DNA of 11,528 nt from Alphaproteobacteria bacterium. Its GTDB lineage: Bacteria > Pseudomonadota > Alphaproteobacteria > Micavibrionales > Micavibrionaceae. The notes beneath the pieces are model-generated. The model saw only the letters and a list, made by a program, of their open reading frames with translations. It searched no databases and had not been told where the DNA came from. The stretch's first letter is position 1. Each line of letters starts with the position of its first letter. The position numbers and the translations under genes were made by a program. The stretch lies in assembly GCA_002701555.1 (NCBI GenBank), contig NZVS01000012.1, positions 1 to 11,528 on the forward strand. Reading direction: 5' to 3'. This document shows positions 1 to 6,359 of the stretch, piece by piece.

Positions 1-74
1 CCCGTTCGTCTAGAGGCCTAGGACACCGCCCTTTCACGGCGGCAACACGGGTTCGACTCCCGTACGGGACGCCA
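1..74 (+). tRNA. tRNA-Glu (anticodon TTC), lacking its first two bases at the window edge
   Basis: The cloverleaf is readable by eye. The anticodon stem is CCGCC (26-30) with GGCGG (38-42) around loop CTTTCAC, giving anticodon TTC at 33-35. The T stem is ACGGG (47-51) with CCCGT (59-63) around TTCGACT. The 3' acceptor strand ACGGGAC is at 64-70, the discriminator G at 71 and an encoded CCA at 72-74. The matching 5' acceptor strand should be GTCCCGT, so the window starts at its third base. The integrase gene immediately downstream makes this tRNA the probable insertion target; its 3' half would be kept intact by integration. Confidence 0.96.
47..74 (+). other. Probable left attachment site (attL core) in the tRNA 3' end
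   Basis: P4-type integrases usually recombine within the T arm or 3' end of a tRNA gene, and the int gene here starts about 350 bp downstream and points away from the tRNA. The core is therefore inferred to lie in the T arm/acceptor segment. The exact boundaries cannot be fixed because no second copy of this segment (attR) is visible in the remaining 11.4 kb. Confidence 0.5.
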
Positions 75-90
75 ATTACCATATTCACCA

Positions 91-118
91 CCATTCATTA
101 TTGATCACCTACGCTCGC
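91..118 (+). repeat. Imperfect direct repeat, copy 1 (partner at 166-193)
   Basis: A 28-bp stretch reading CATTCATTA...CACCTAC...CGC recurs at 166-193 with 21 of 28 positions identical by my alignment. The two copies are 75 bp apart between the tRNA end and int. Either they are integrase or excisionase arm-type sites, or they are traces of a duplicated attachment flank. No protein-coding signal covers them. Confidence 0.5.
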
Positions 119-165
119 TGTAAGCAAAGGTCACAAACGATTTCACTAAGATTTCGTGTGCGTCA

Positions 166-193
166 TCATTCATTATCATTCACCTACAGCCGC
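166..193 (+). repeat. Imperfect direct repeat, copy 2 (partner at 91-118)
   Basis: This is the second copy of the 28-bp repeat, again with CATTCATTA, CACCTAC and a terminal CGC. It abuts the GAAATTTGAGGG segment that opens the next cluster of repeats, so together they form a compact block of probable protein-binding sites upstream of the integrase gene. Confidence 0.5.
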
Positions 194-282
194 GAAATTT
201 GAGGGTACATTTTGGGTATATGCCCCCAGCGCGAAAATACTTATACCCCCACCCTAAATTTCAAATCTTTACCTCAAATATC
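192..282. promoter_or_regulatory. Cluster of GGGTA-type repeats upstream of int (candidate integrase/excisionase arm sites and int promoter region)
   Basis: Short related motifs are packed here: TTTGAGGGTACAT (198-210), TTTTGGGTATAT (from about 210), and the reverse-oriented TTATACCCCCA (241-251). In addition GAAATTTGAGG (194-204) faces CCTCAAATATC (272-282), an inverted match of 10 of 11 bases. From general memory of P4-type islands, repeats of this G-run plus TAC/TAT style are common between the tRNA and int. The assignment as arm sites is inference. The rest of 75-426 shows no convincing gene. Confidence 0.4.
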
Positions 283-426
283 AAAAATGTGCGCTATCAG
301 AAACAAGATTTACATTACGTAAGTGTTCATGGTTGCCCACACGAATACGCCAAAAATAAGCGTGTACGCGAGATTCAGAGCGCGATATGTTTTAACCAGA
401 ATAAATTACAGAACTTTGGACTTGAG

Positions 427-1614
427 ATGAAGCTTACAAACACGGCGTGCAAAAATGCCAAACCAAAAGAGAAGCCATATAAAATGACTGACGGAGCAGG
501 CATGTTCCTGCAAGTCATGCCCAATGGATCAAAATATTGGCGTTTGCGATACAGATTTGCCGGAAAAGGCAAACAACTGGCGCTAGGTGTTTATCCTGAG
601 GTGAGTTTGCAAATGGCCAGAGAAAAACGGCTCGAGGCTCGCAGATTACTTCACGAGGATATTGACCCCAATCAGGAAAAGAAAAAGAAGAAATACCAAA
701 TCATGCTTGATGGGGCGAACACCTTCAAAGTTATCGCTGATGAATGGGTAAAACATAATTCAGCCACATGGAGTAAGAACCATGCAAACACAGTTAGGCG
801 TCGGCTTGAAATGGATATCTATCCAAAGATTGGAAATATGCCAGTTAAAGATATCAATGCACCTATGCTTCTCTCAGTATTACGGGCTATTGAAAAAAGG
901 GGCGCCCATGAGATAGCCCGGAGGGCCTTGCAATATTGCGGGCAGATTTTCAGATACGCTATCGTAACCGGACGGGCAGACCGTGATATATCACTTGACC
1001 TTAAAGGAGCCCTTAAACCTTTTCAGCGTGGTCACTACGCCGCTATGGATATTCAGGAACTACCTGAGTTTATAGAAACTTTAAAGTGCAACGAAGCCCG
1101 GTTGTTTCCGCAAACTATGATAGCCGTAGAGTTGCTCATGCTGACATTTGTTAGGACAAGTGAGCTTATCAAGGCAACATGGGATGAATTTGATTTTGAG
1201 GAGAAAATGTGGGTTATTCCTGCCCATCGTATGAAGATGAAGCGCCCTCATATGGTTCCTTTATCAGATCAATCAATAAAACTTTTAAAAGATTTAAAAA
1301 CGTTAAATCCACCTAACAGGGTTCATATATTTCCTAGCCGTAACAATCCTAGGAAGCATATGAGCAATAACACTATACTATTTGCACTTGGCAGGATGGG
1401 ATATCGTGGCACCCATACTGGCCACGGTTTCAGGGCTTTGGCTATGAGTGCTATTAAAGAAAAATTGAAATACCGCCATGAGGTTGTTGACCGCCAACTT
1501 GCCCATGCCCCTAGAAGCCAGATCGATAAAGCCTATGATAGAGCAAAATATTTGGACGAACGGGTGGTAATGATGCAGGATTGGGCAGATTATTTGGATG
1601 GGATTTCAAAATAA
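427..1614 (+). CDS. int: P4-type tyrosine integrase
   Basis: This is a site-specific recombinase of 395 residues that would insert the element into the tRNA-Glu gene and excise it. The N-terminus MKLTNTACKNAKPKEKPY followed by a short beta-rich region (about 1-90) is the DUF4102-type DNA-binding domain of P4-like integrases. A core-binding domain follows (about 98-195), then the catalytic domain (about 205-385). Catalytic residues visible are R243 (FVRTSE), H333 and R336 (GHGFR), H360 (RQLAH) and nucleophile Y370 (KAYDRA), and the usual MMQDWADYLD tail is present, so the enzyme looks intact. The reading frame is open back to a TTG at 199, but I chose the ATG at 427 because family members begin with this sequence and the upstream part is repeat-rich non-coding DNA. 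The ribosome binding site is weak (GGA at 418-420). Confidence 0.95.
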   Translation: MKLTNTACKNAKPKEKPYKMTDGAGMFLQVMPNGSKYWRLRYRFAGKGKQLALGVYPEVSLQMAREKRLEARRLLHEDIDPNQEKKKKKYQIMLDGANTFKVIADEWVKHNSATWSKNHANTVRRRLEMDIYPKIGNMPVKDINAPMLLSVLRAIEKRGAHEIARRALQYCGQIFRYAIVTGRADRDISLDLKGALKPFQRGHYAAMDIQELPEFIETLKCNEARLFPQTMIAVELLMLTFVRTSELIKATWDEFDFEEKMWVIPAHRMKMKRPHMVPLSDQSIKLLKDLKTLNPPNRVHIFPSRNNPRKHMSNNTILFALGRMGYRGTHTGHGFRALAMSAIKEKLKYRHEVVDRQLAHAPRSQIDKAYDRAKYLDERVVMMQDWADYLDGISK

Positions 1615-1628
1615 CTGAAAGAAATGAA

Positions 1629-2342
1629 ATGAATGATATATCAATACAATTACCTGATGCTGTAAAAGAAGCAGAAAACTATTTAAAACAATCAAAAGAC
1701 GATCGTTTAAAGACTCTAAATAAGTTAATTCAGCCAAGAAGCTATAATCAAAACGGAAATTATTATGAACCTATCCACTATGAAAAAATGTGGAGCACTT
1801 TAGCAAAGCATGAAGAAAAACGTGGAAGTGATATTAATGGTTATAAATGGATTCTAAACTATGTAGATGATGCTATTGAATGCCAAAAATTACCCGAATA
1901 CTATTATATTGAGAATAAAAGCCGGATTAAATTGATCTCAGAAATACTATCTAAAAAAAATGATATAGCTCAGACTTTTTTAAAAAATAAAAATACTTTA
2001 AATCCTCGCTTAAGGCAGGCTTTGGATCGAAAAGAATTATTACACACAAAAGACCTTCAAAATTGTTTAGGATATAAAAACCCTGAGTTCGATATTATAG
2101 AAGCATTAGAGTTTTATACTAATAGTTTAATAAATGACATTGCTAGTGTAGACGATTTGCAAAGCGATGATGGGCATATTGAACAAAATATGTTTGCGAT
2201 TGCTCTAATAAAAAGAAACCAATTTCTGTATAAAAAAGATTTATTGCAAATAGTTGCGATAACTATGTGGGGCTTATTTGGAGTTTATAAAGTTGTGGGA
2301 ACATTATCAAACGCGAAAAAGAATGCCACAAAGATCAAATAA
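1629..2342 (+). CDS. Unrecognised 237-residue protein with one C-terminal membrane segment
   Basis: I do not recognise this protein. The ATG at 1629 lies 14 bases after the integrase stop, preceded by a weak GAAAG, so it is probably co-transcribed with int; a TTG at 1581 inside int is a less likely start. Residues 1-200 are charged, rich in lysine, aspartate and asparagine, and look mainly helical with no signal peptide. A single hydrophobic stretch at about 205-226 (LLQIVAITMWGLFGVYKVVG) is followed by a short basic tail, which suggests a cytoplasmic domain tethered to the inner membrane by its C-terminus. Its A/T-rich codon use is stronger than in int, suggesting it is accessory cargo. The position between integrase and AlpA is one where satellites often carry cargo, but no function can be assigned. 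Confidence 0.8.
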   Translation: MNDISIQLPDAVKEAENYLKQSKDDRLKTLNKLIQPRSYNQNGNYYEPIHYEKMWSTLAKHEEKRGSDINGYKWILNYVDDAIECQKLPEYYYIENKSRIKLISEILSKKNDIAQTFLKNKNTLNPRLRQALDRKELLHTKDLQNCLGYKNPEFDIIEALEFYTNSLINDIASVDDLQSDDGHIEQNMFAIALIKRNQFLYKKDLLQIVAITMWGLFGVYKVVGTLSNAKKNATKIK

Positions 2343-2399
2343 ATCTAAAAGTTGTCAATTTTTATGATTTTAACAAAAATAAGAAAAGTTATTTAAAAA

Positions 2400-2460
2400 G
2401 CGAAATTTGAGATTCTCCTTTCACGAGCAATAAAGCTCAAAATTAACAAAGGAGAAAATC
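2400..2460 (+). promoter_or_regulatory. Structured alpA leader with the ribosome binding site in a hairpin arm
   Basis: GATTCTCCTTT (2411-2421) is complementary to AAAGGAGAAAATC (2448-2460), apart from two extra A bases in the right arm. Inside it GAGC (2425-2428) and GCTC (2435-2438) form a second stem. The right arm contains the strong Shine-Dalgarno AAAGGAG of alpA, so folding would hide it. Just upstream, GCGAAATTTGAG (2400-2411) is identical to 192-203 ahead of int. Translational control or a protein-binding operator are both possible. Confidence 0.5.
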
Positions 2461-2463
2461 AAA

Positions 2464-2667
2464 ATGAAAAACAAATTATCACTCACACTTGATGAGGCGT
2501 GTACCGCTATATCATGTGGAAAGACGAAAATTTACGAATTTTTGGATACAGGCAAGCTACCTGCCAAGAAACTTGGCCGTCGTACAATCATTCTAAAATC
2601 TGACCTAGAAAAATTTCTATCTACATTAGACGCTTACAAAGCTGAGTTGGGAGGTCACAATGAATAA
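2464..2667 (+). CDS. alpA: AlpA-like excisionase/transcriptional regulator (helix-turn-helix)
   Basis: This small DNA-binding protein of 67 residues belongs to the MerR-like winged HTH group used as excisionases and AlpA regulators. Residues 7-27 (about TLDEACTAISCGKTKIYEF) form the helix-turn-helix, and the following LDTGKLPAKKLGRRTIILKSDLEKF is the typical wing plus C-terminal helix of the excisionase-family HTH. Such proteins bend DNA near attachment sites, activate int, or both, so it probably controls excision here. It has a strong ribosome binding site (AAAGGAG, 2448-2454) that lies in a potential hairpin. The gene overlaps the start of the primase by 8 bases, indicating translational coupling. 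A 12-base match between its leader and the int upstream region hints that it binds both places. Confidence 0.85.
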   Translation: MKNKLSLTLDEACTAISCGKTKIYEFLDTGKLPAKKLGRRTIILKSDLEKFLSTLDAYKAELGGHNE

Positions 2668-5278
2668 AAAAGAAAATTCGATGACCATATTGACCTGCTA
2701 TGGCAAAGGCAAAAGAGCGGCCAAAAAATTCGTAAAACACGATGATGGTTCAATCGAAAAGATTGGATATAACGCCGGTATGTTTTTTGAACATGAAGAA
2801 CGACCTGTAAACAGTATTTATGATGTTGCCAATGTTATTAATGACATTGGCGATAATCAGCGCAAATCTATAATCAGAGCACAAATCAAAGACGATATGC
2901 CAAAACTCGTACGGCGGAAAATTCATGCGCCGGAAGCGGCTTTTGATCCTGTTGCACGCCCGTATGTTATGTTCGATTTTGATAATCTAAAATGCCCTGA
3001 ACATTTTGATGCATCACAAAATCCTCAACAGATCGTAAAGTGGGTAATTGAAACACTGCCTAATTCATTTCAGAACGTAACTTGTTTTTATAAGTTCAGT
3101 TCTAGCCAAAATATTCCTGATGAGAAAGGTAAGATACCGAGGGGAGCCATATCCCTTCATTTATGGTTTTGGTGTGATCGCAGTGTTTTAGGTGAGGAGT
3201 GGAAAAATTATTTCAAAACGGTTCCTGCGCCCATTGACCAGGCACTTTTTTCACCCGTTCAATTGCACTTTACGGCTAACCCGGTTTTTGAAAACATGGA
3301 TGATCCGTTACAGCAAAGAAGCGGTATGATTGTTGGTGATAGTGAATTTATTGTAGTACCGAAAATACCGGAGGTTAAAATCCACGCCGCACCAGGACGT
3401 ACAGAGGATGAACCGGAAGTCTCTATGGACGCTCGTCAAAAAGCACTTGATATTTTATCACCCTATTATCAGAAAGGTTCACGCAATGAGTTCTGCGGGG
3501 CTATTGCTGCAACTTTATACCGGAAGGGATGGAAAGCCGAAAATGCTGCTCATTTGGTTCTGGAGCTTGCAGAAGCCTCTGACGATGAAGAAGCGCAATC
3601 AAGATACGATAACGCTATTCATATTTGTAATGCTGTTGATATGGGGCGGCGTGCCAAGGGTATACCAACTTTGAAGAATAAGTTTGAAATAAATGAACTT
3701 TCGGAAGTATTAGACCTGCTTGGAATAGGCAAGCCCGATATTGATAAACTCATATCCGGACTAAACAATCAAAGCAGTCTCTCTGATATTGAGAAAGTCG
3801 TTAAAGCTCTGTGCCCTATGTCTATAGCAGAACAAGAGTTCTACTTAGATAAAATTAAAAATCGTACCAAAAATAATATAACTGCCTTGCGGAAAATGTT
3901 GAAAGAGGTCGCATATGATGAACCCCATTGCGGAGCACAAGATTATGCAGATATTTTGACTGAAAAGTTGTTGAGTTACGAATACAAAGAAGGGCAAAAT
4001 CTTCTTAATTCGCCGGACAGGTCATATTGGTTTTACAATGACCACTTTTGGGAGAGAATACCGATTCAGCATATCAAAAATCTTTTGTTGCCACATGCAC
4101 GGGATTTGATTGCGGAAATTGAAGTCGGAACTATTTCTTCTTTCAACAATGAAGTTCTCAATATTTTGGAAGGGCGTGTTTACCGCAACGATGATCCTTT
4201 GCGTAAATTTAGCGCAGACCCAAAACCGATAATTAATTGCCGAAACGGTGAATTATGGTTTGACAAGAATGGTAAAGCTACACTTAAGCCGCACAGAGCG
4301 GATAGTTATCTTCGCTGCTGTCTGGATGTCAATTATGATCCGGACGCTACATCGCCGATGTTTGATAAAGCGGCATTGGAAATCTTTGGTAAAAGCAATG
4401 ATCCGCAAGGTATGTTTCGTCATTTCATGGAATTGGCAGGCTATATTTGCCAATATGAACGCGAGCATGCAATCATCGTACTTCTGCATGGTGGTGGCAG
4501 TAACGGTAAAACAAGTCTAGTTAAAGTTATACGGAAAATGTTAGGTAAAAACAGTGTTATGTCTGATCGGATCAGTAGTATTGAAGACAGTGTTTTTAAA
4601 ATCGGCGATCTGGACGGAAAACTCATGTTGCTTGATGATGATGTCGATGGTGGAACGTGTTTGCCGGATGGTTTTTTAAAGAAGATCAGTGAGGAAAAAG
4701 CCATGACAGGGCAACATAAGCGACAACACCCTTTCGAGTTTGTTTGCAGAACTGTTCCAGTCATGTTGGCGAATGATTATCCTGTGACAAGTGACTTAAC
4801 AATGGGACTTCGACGCAGACTGATGGTCATACCATTTAAGCAAACTTTTACTGGAAAAAACATGAAGACTGGCTTGTTTGATGAAATATGGGATAAAGAA
4901 GCATCAGGCATTCTCAACCATGCAGTGACCGGATTTCAAAGATTGAAGCAACGGGGGCATTTTGAACAACCAGACGACTGTTTAAATGCCAAGGCGGAAT
5001 GGATTGCACGCGCTAATATTCTCACTACCTTTATTCAGGAAGAATGTGAATTAAATGAAAGCTATCGTATGCATCTTGGCAACTTCTACGAAGCGTTTCG
5101 TGATTATTGTCGTGAAGTGGGTGTAAGGAATCAGCAGACCCGGAGAGGGGTCGAAAACAGGCTTGAGGCTCTAGGCTACAGAATTGGACCATTGGACGGC
5201 AAAAAGGCTGTATGGGGGTTAAGAGTAACTCCACCCGACTTTGAAAGTAGAAAAGCAATAACCGTACCTAATTTATAA
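2660..5278 (+). CDS. Phage/plasmid-type primase-helicase (AEP primase plus D5/P4-type SF3 helicase)
   Basis: This 872-residue replication protein is predicted to make primers and unwind DNA at the element's origin. The N-terminal part (about 95-230) carries archaeo-eukaryotic-type primase features: VMFDFDN with acidic D106 and D108, then SLHLWFW (165-171) as the S-x-H motif, and QLHFTANPVF (201-210) near the third motif. A linker region (about 260-420) follows. The C-terminal half is a D5/P4-type superfamily 3 helicase with Walker A GGGSNGKT (611-618), Walker B LMLLDDDVD (655-663), a sensor-like VMLANDYP (701-708) and an arginine-rich GLRRRLMVIPF (716-726). All the key residues I looked for are present. 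The start ATG at 2660 follows GGGAGGT (2649-2655); M8 at 2681 is a weaker alternative. It is coupled to alpA and, as in P4, encodes both activities in one chain. Confidence 0.93.
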   Translation: MNKKENSMTILTCYGKGKRAAKKFVKHDDGSIEKIGYNAGMFFEHEERPVNSIYDVANVINDIGDNQRKSIIRAQIKDDMPKLVRRKIHAPEAAFDPVARPYVMFDFDNLKCPEHFDASQNPQQIVKWVIETLPNSFQNVTCFYKFSSSQNIPDEKGKIPRGAISLHLWFWCDRSVLGEEWKNYFKTVPAPIDQALFSPVQLHFTANPVFENMDDPLQQRSGMIVGDSEFIVVPKIPEVKIHAAPGRTEDEPEVSMDARQKALDILSPYYQKGSRNEFCGAIAATLYRKGWKAENAAHLVLELAEASDDEEAQSRYDNAIHICNAVDMGRRAKGIPTLKNKFEINELSEVLDLLGIGKPDIDKLISGLNNQSSLSDIEKVVKALCPMSIAEQEFYLDKIKNRTKNNITALRKMLKEVAYDEPHCGAQDYADILTEKLLSYEYKEGQNLLNSPDRSYWFYNDHFWERIPIQHIKNLLLPHARDLIAEIEVGTISSFNNEVLNILEGRVYRNDDPLRKFSADPKPIINCRNGELWFDKNGKATLKPHRADSYLRCCLDVNYDPDATSPMFDKAALEIFGKSNDPQGMFRHFMELAGYICQYEREHAIIVLLHGGGSNGKTSLVKVIRKMLGKNSVMSDRISSIEDSVFKIGDLDGKLMLLDDDVDGGTCLPDGFLKKISEEKAMTGQHKRQHPFEFVCRTVPVMLANDYPVTSDLTMGLRRRLMVIPFKQTFTGKNMKTGLFDEIWDKEASGILNHAVTGFQRLKQRGHFEQPDDCLNAKAEWIARANILTTFIQEECELNESYRMHLGNFYEAFRDYCREVGVRNQQTRRGVENRLEALGYRIGPLDGKKAVWGLRVTPPDFESRKAITVPNL

Positions 5279-5283
5279 GTGAT

Positions 5284-5379
5284 ATAAGGGGGCTTTTTTT
5301 AAACAAGACAATTTTAGAGAAGAAAAATTTTTTAAAAAATTATATATGAAATTGAATTGTTGATGAAAGCCCCCCTTAT
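5284..5379 (+). terminator. Large inverted repeat after the primase (terminator or structured site)
   Basis: ATAAGGGGGCTTT (5284-5296) is complementary to AAAGCCCCCCTTAT (5366-5379), with one extra C. Within the roughly 70-base loop, ACAATT (5308-5313) pairs with AATTGT (5355-5360), continuing the stem. The distance is longer than in a textbook terminator, and only a loose T-rich stretch follows (TATTTT..AGTTTTTTT to 5399). It probably ends the primase transcript. It could also be a replication-related hairpin, given the adjacent primase. Confidence 0.45.
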
Positions 5380-5565
5380 CTATTTTACGTAGTTTTTTTG
5401 GAAAAATTTATCTGGGTCTTACGCACCTAAGTATCGCTAATGAATGCTCCTCAGACCGTCCCTACCCCTTTAAAAATAGTATGAAATAATATGATTACAA
5501 AATGTATCTAATTACAAATTTTCAAAGATTGGGGAATCCAATTATTTATCTCCAGCGATAACCGC
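5380..5565. other. Non-coding interval between primase and the membrane-protein gene
   Basis: I see no gene here. The patch 5411-5465 is more GC-rich and weakly self-complementary: GGTCT (5415-5419) with AGACC (5453-5457), and CTTA (5418-5421) with TAAG (5428-5431). Two small hairpins sit next to the leftward gene's stop: AGCG/CGCT at 5554-5566 and ATTGG/CCAAT at 5528-5542. The latter may act as a weak leftward terminator. An origin for the primase could lie here, but there is no iteron array to prove it. Confidence 0.35.
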
Positions 5566-5871
5566 TTATAAAATTTTCACAAGAATTATGATACAAGTCC
5601 ATATTACAAACCCACCGACAGGCCCAGTGAATATAAATGGCAAAGCGATAATGGTTATGGCGAGAGCGATCCCTAATATAATCAACGGCAATTTTATAAG
5701 CAAAAAGCTGAGAAAATTTTTACACGATCCCAAAAAGAACATAACTTTATTTTTGAATTGCTTTGCCTTGGGATCTTCTAACTTTTCGAGCTCCTCTGTC
5801 CTAGCAAAATGATAAGTTATAAAGGCAAACCCAACAACAATAATAATCCATTTAGCTATGTGCGCTTCCAT
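5566..5871 (-). CDS. Small membrane protein, 101 residues, three hydrophobic segments
   Basis: I do not recognise the family. The chain has a hydrophobic N-terminal segment (about 7-22, including KWIIIVVGFAFITYH), a charged linker (about 24-42, rich in E and K), a second long hydrophobic run (about 53-82) and a third at about 85-101 that ends the protein at VKIL. It would be an inner-membrane protein with two or three spans. The start is supported by a good ribosome binding site on the minus strand (AGGGGAA ending about 5 bases before the ATG). An open frame on the opposite strand (5588-5812) has no comparable start signal and I regard it as a shadow. The gene lies directly downstream of the proposed minus-strand structured RNA, so the RNA may be its leader or a separate neighbour. 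Small hydrophobic proteins next to RNAs can be toxins or phage-exclusion proteins, but nothing proves that here. Confidence 0.7.
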   Translation of the reverse strand: MEAHIAKWIIIVVGFAFITYHFARTEELEKLEDPKAKQFKNKVMFFLGSCKNFLSFLLIKLPLIILGIALAITIIALPFIFTGPVGGFVIWTCIIILVKIL

Positions 5872-5889
5872 CTTATTCCCCTTTTTTCT

Positions 5890-6093
5890 TTAATGGAAAC
5901 GGCCACCAGATTTCTCTGGTAGCCGGGGAGTTGATAACCGTCTATCGAGCGGCACAGCGTATTCACGCAAGCGCTATTATATTCCGCTGCCTCCCCGACC
6001 ATAGTCGAGAAGGCATCGCGTTTAACGGCCCGATGCTAATGGCCGCGATAGAGGAGTTATCAAGCCCCGGATCAGCAAAATTACCGATCTGGT
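5890..6093 (-). ncRNA. Unrecognised, highly structured RNA candidate (about 200 nt)
   Basis: A GC-richer block stands out in AT-rich DNA and folds extensively. A long broken stem joins 5923-5947 to 6046-6070 in three blocks: CCGGGG/CCCCGG, TTGATAAC/GTTATCAA and TCTATCG/CGATAGA, 21 pairs in all. Inside are three hairpins: AGCGG/CCGCT (5948-5952 with 5984-5988), CGAC/GTCG (5996-5999 with 6004-6007) and GCATCG/CGATGC (6013-6018 with 6031-6036). I prefer the minus strand for two reasons: TATAAA (complement of 6099-6104) is a plausible -10 box giving a start near 6093, and a perfect hairpin lies at the other end (5901-5924). There is no open frame of note and no match to a class I can name with confidence. 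The orientation is inferred, not proven. Confidence 0.55.
5901..5924 (-). terminator. Hairpin at the 3' end of the proposed RNA (terminator-like)
   Basis: Read on the minus strand this is GGC-T-ACCAGA-GAAA-TCTGGT-G-GCC: a 6-bp perfect stem with a GAAA tetraloop, one mismatch, and 3 more pairs. It is followed by GTTTCC, so the U tract is short and the terminator would be weak. Read on the plus strand it would open the RNA domain instead. Its 3' arm can also pair with the proposed RNA 5' end (6087-6093). Confidence 0.45.
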
Positions 6094-6187
6094 TCTAATT
6101 TATACTGTTTAAGAGAAAATTGGAACGCGTAAAAAAGAAATTCAGGGGTGTATTCGGGGGCGCGTGGAAAGTCCATATTGATAATAA

Positions 6188-6247
6188 GGAATCCGGATCA
6201 TGCATTTATTGCTACAACAGTGATTCCATGCATGATTAAAATTTTTT
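6188..6247 (+). terminator. AT-rich inverted repeat with T run; terminator or pseudoknot
   Basis: ATCATGCAT (6197-6205) is perfectly complementary to ATGCATGAT (6228-6236), followed by TAAAATTTTTT (6237-6247), which suits a rightward terminator. A second perfect pair, GGAATC (6188-6193) with GATTCC (6222-6227), crosses the first. The two stems either compete or form a pseudoknot. The site separates the RNA region from the methyltransferase gene. Confidence 0.45.
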
Positions 6248-6267
6248 AGGCAACATTTGTTCCTTTT

Positions 6268-6331
6268 TTGTTCTATTTGTGTTAAATTGAGTATATGTCC
6301 AAACGGGCTCTTCTAGATATAGAATTATTCT
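6268..6331 (+). promoter_or_regulatory. Candidate promoter and palindromic operator ahead of the methyltransferase
   Basis: TTGTTC (6268-6273) and GTATAT/TATATG (6291-6297) give a 17-18 base spacing resembling a sigma-70 promoter. Just downstream, TTCTA (6311-6315)/TAGAA (6320-6324) and AGAAT-T-ATTCT (6321-6331) form overlapping palindromes. C5 methyltransferases of RM systems often regulate themselves at such sites, which would make sense here because no separate C-protein gene is present. This is inferred from sequence shape only. Confidence 0.3.
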
Positions 6332-6359
6332 GTTAAACTTGAATTTGGAGTAAATGTTT

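Noticed and set aside
199..426. N-terminal extension of the integrase from a TTG at 199
   Set aside because: The conserved P4-integrase N-terminus starts at the ATG at 427, and the upstream 76 codons lie over repeat clusters with no family resemblance.
2681..5278. Alternative primase start at the second ATG (residue 8)
   Set aside because: The ATG at 2660 has a much better ribosome binding site and the coupling overlap with alpA.
5588..5812. Rightward open frame of 74 codons opposite the membrane-protein gene
   Set aside because: It has no ribosome binding site and mirrors the opposite gene, which has a good start signal and a clear membrane-protein composition.
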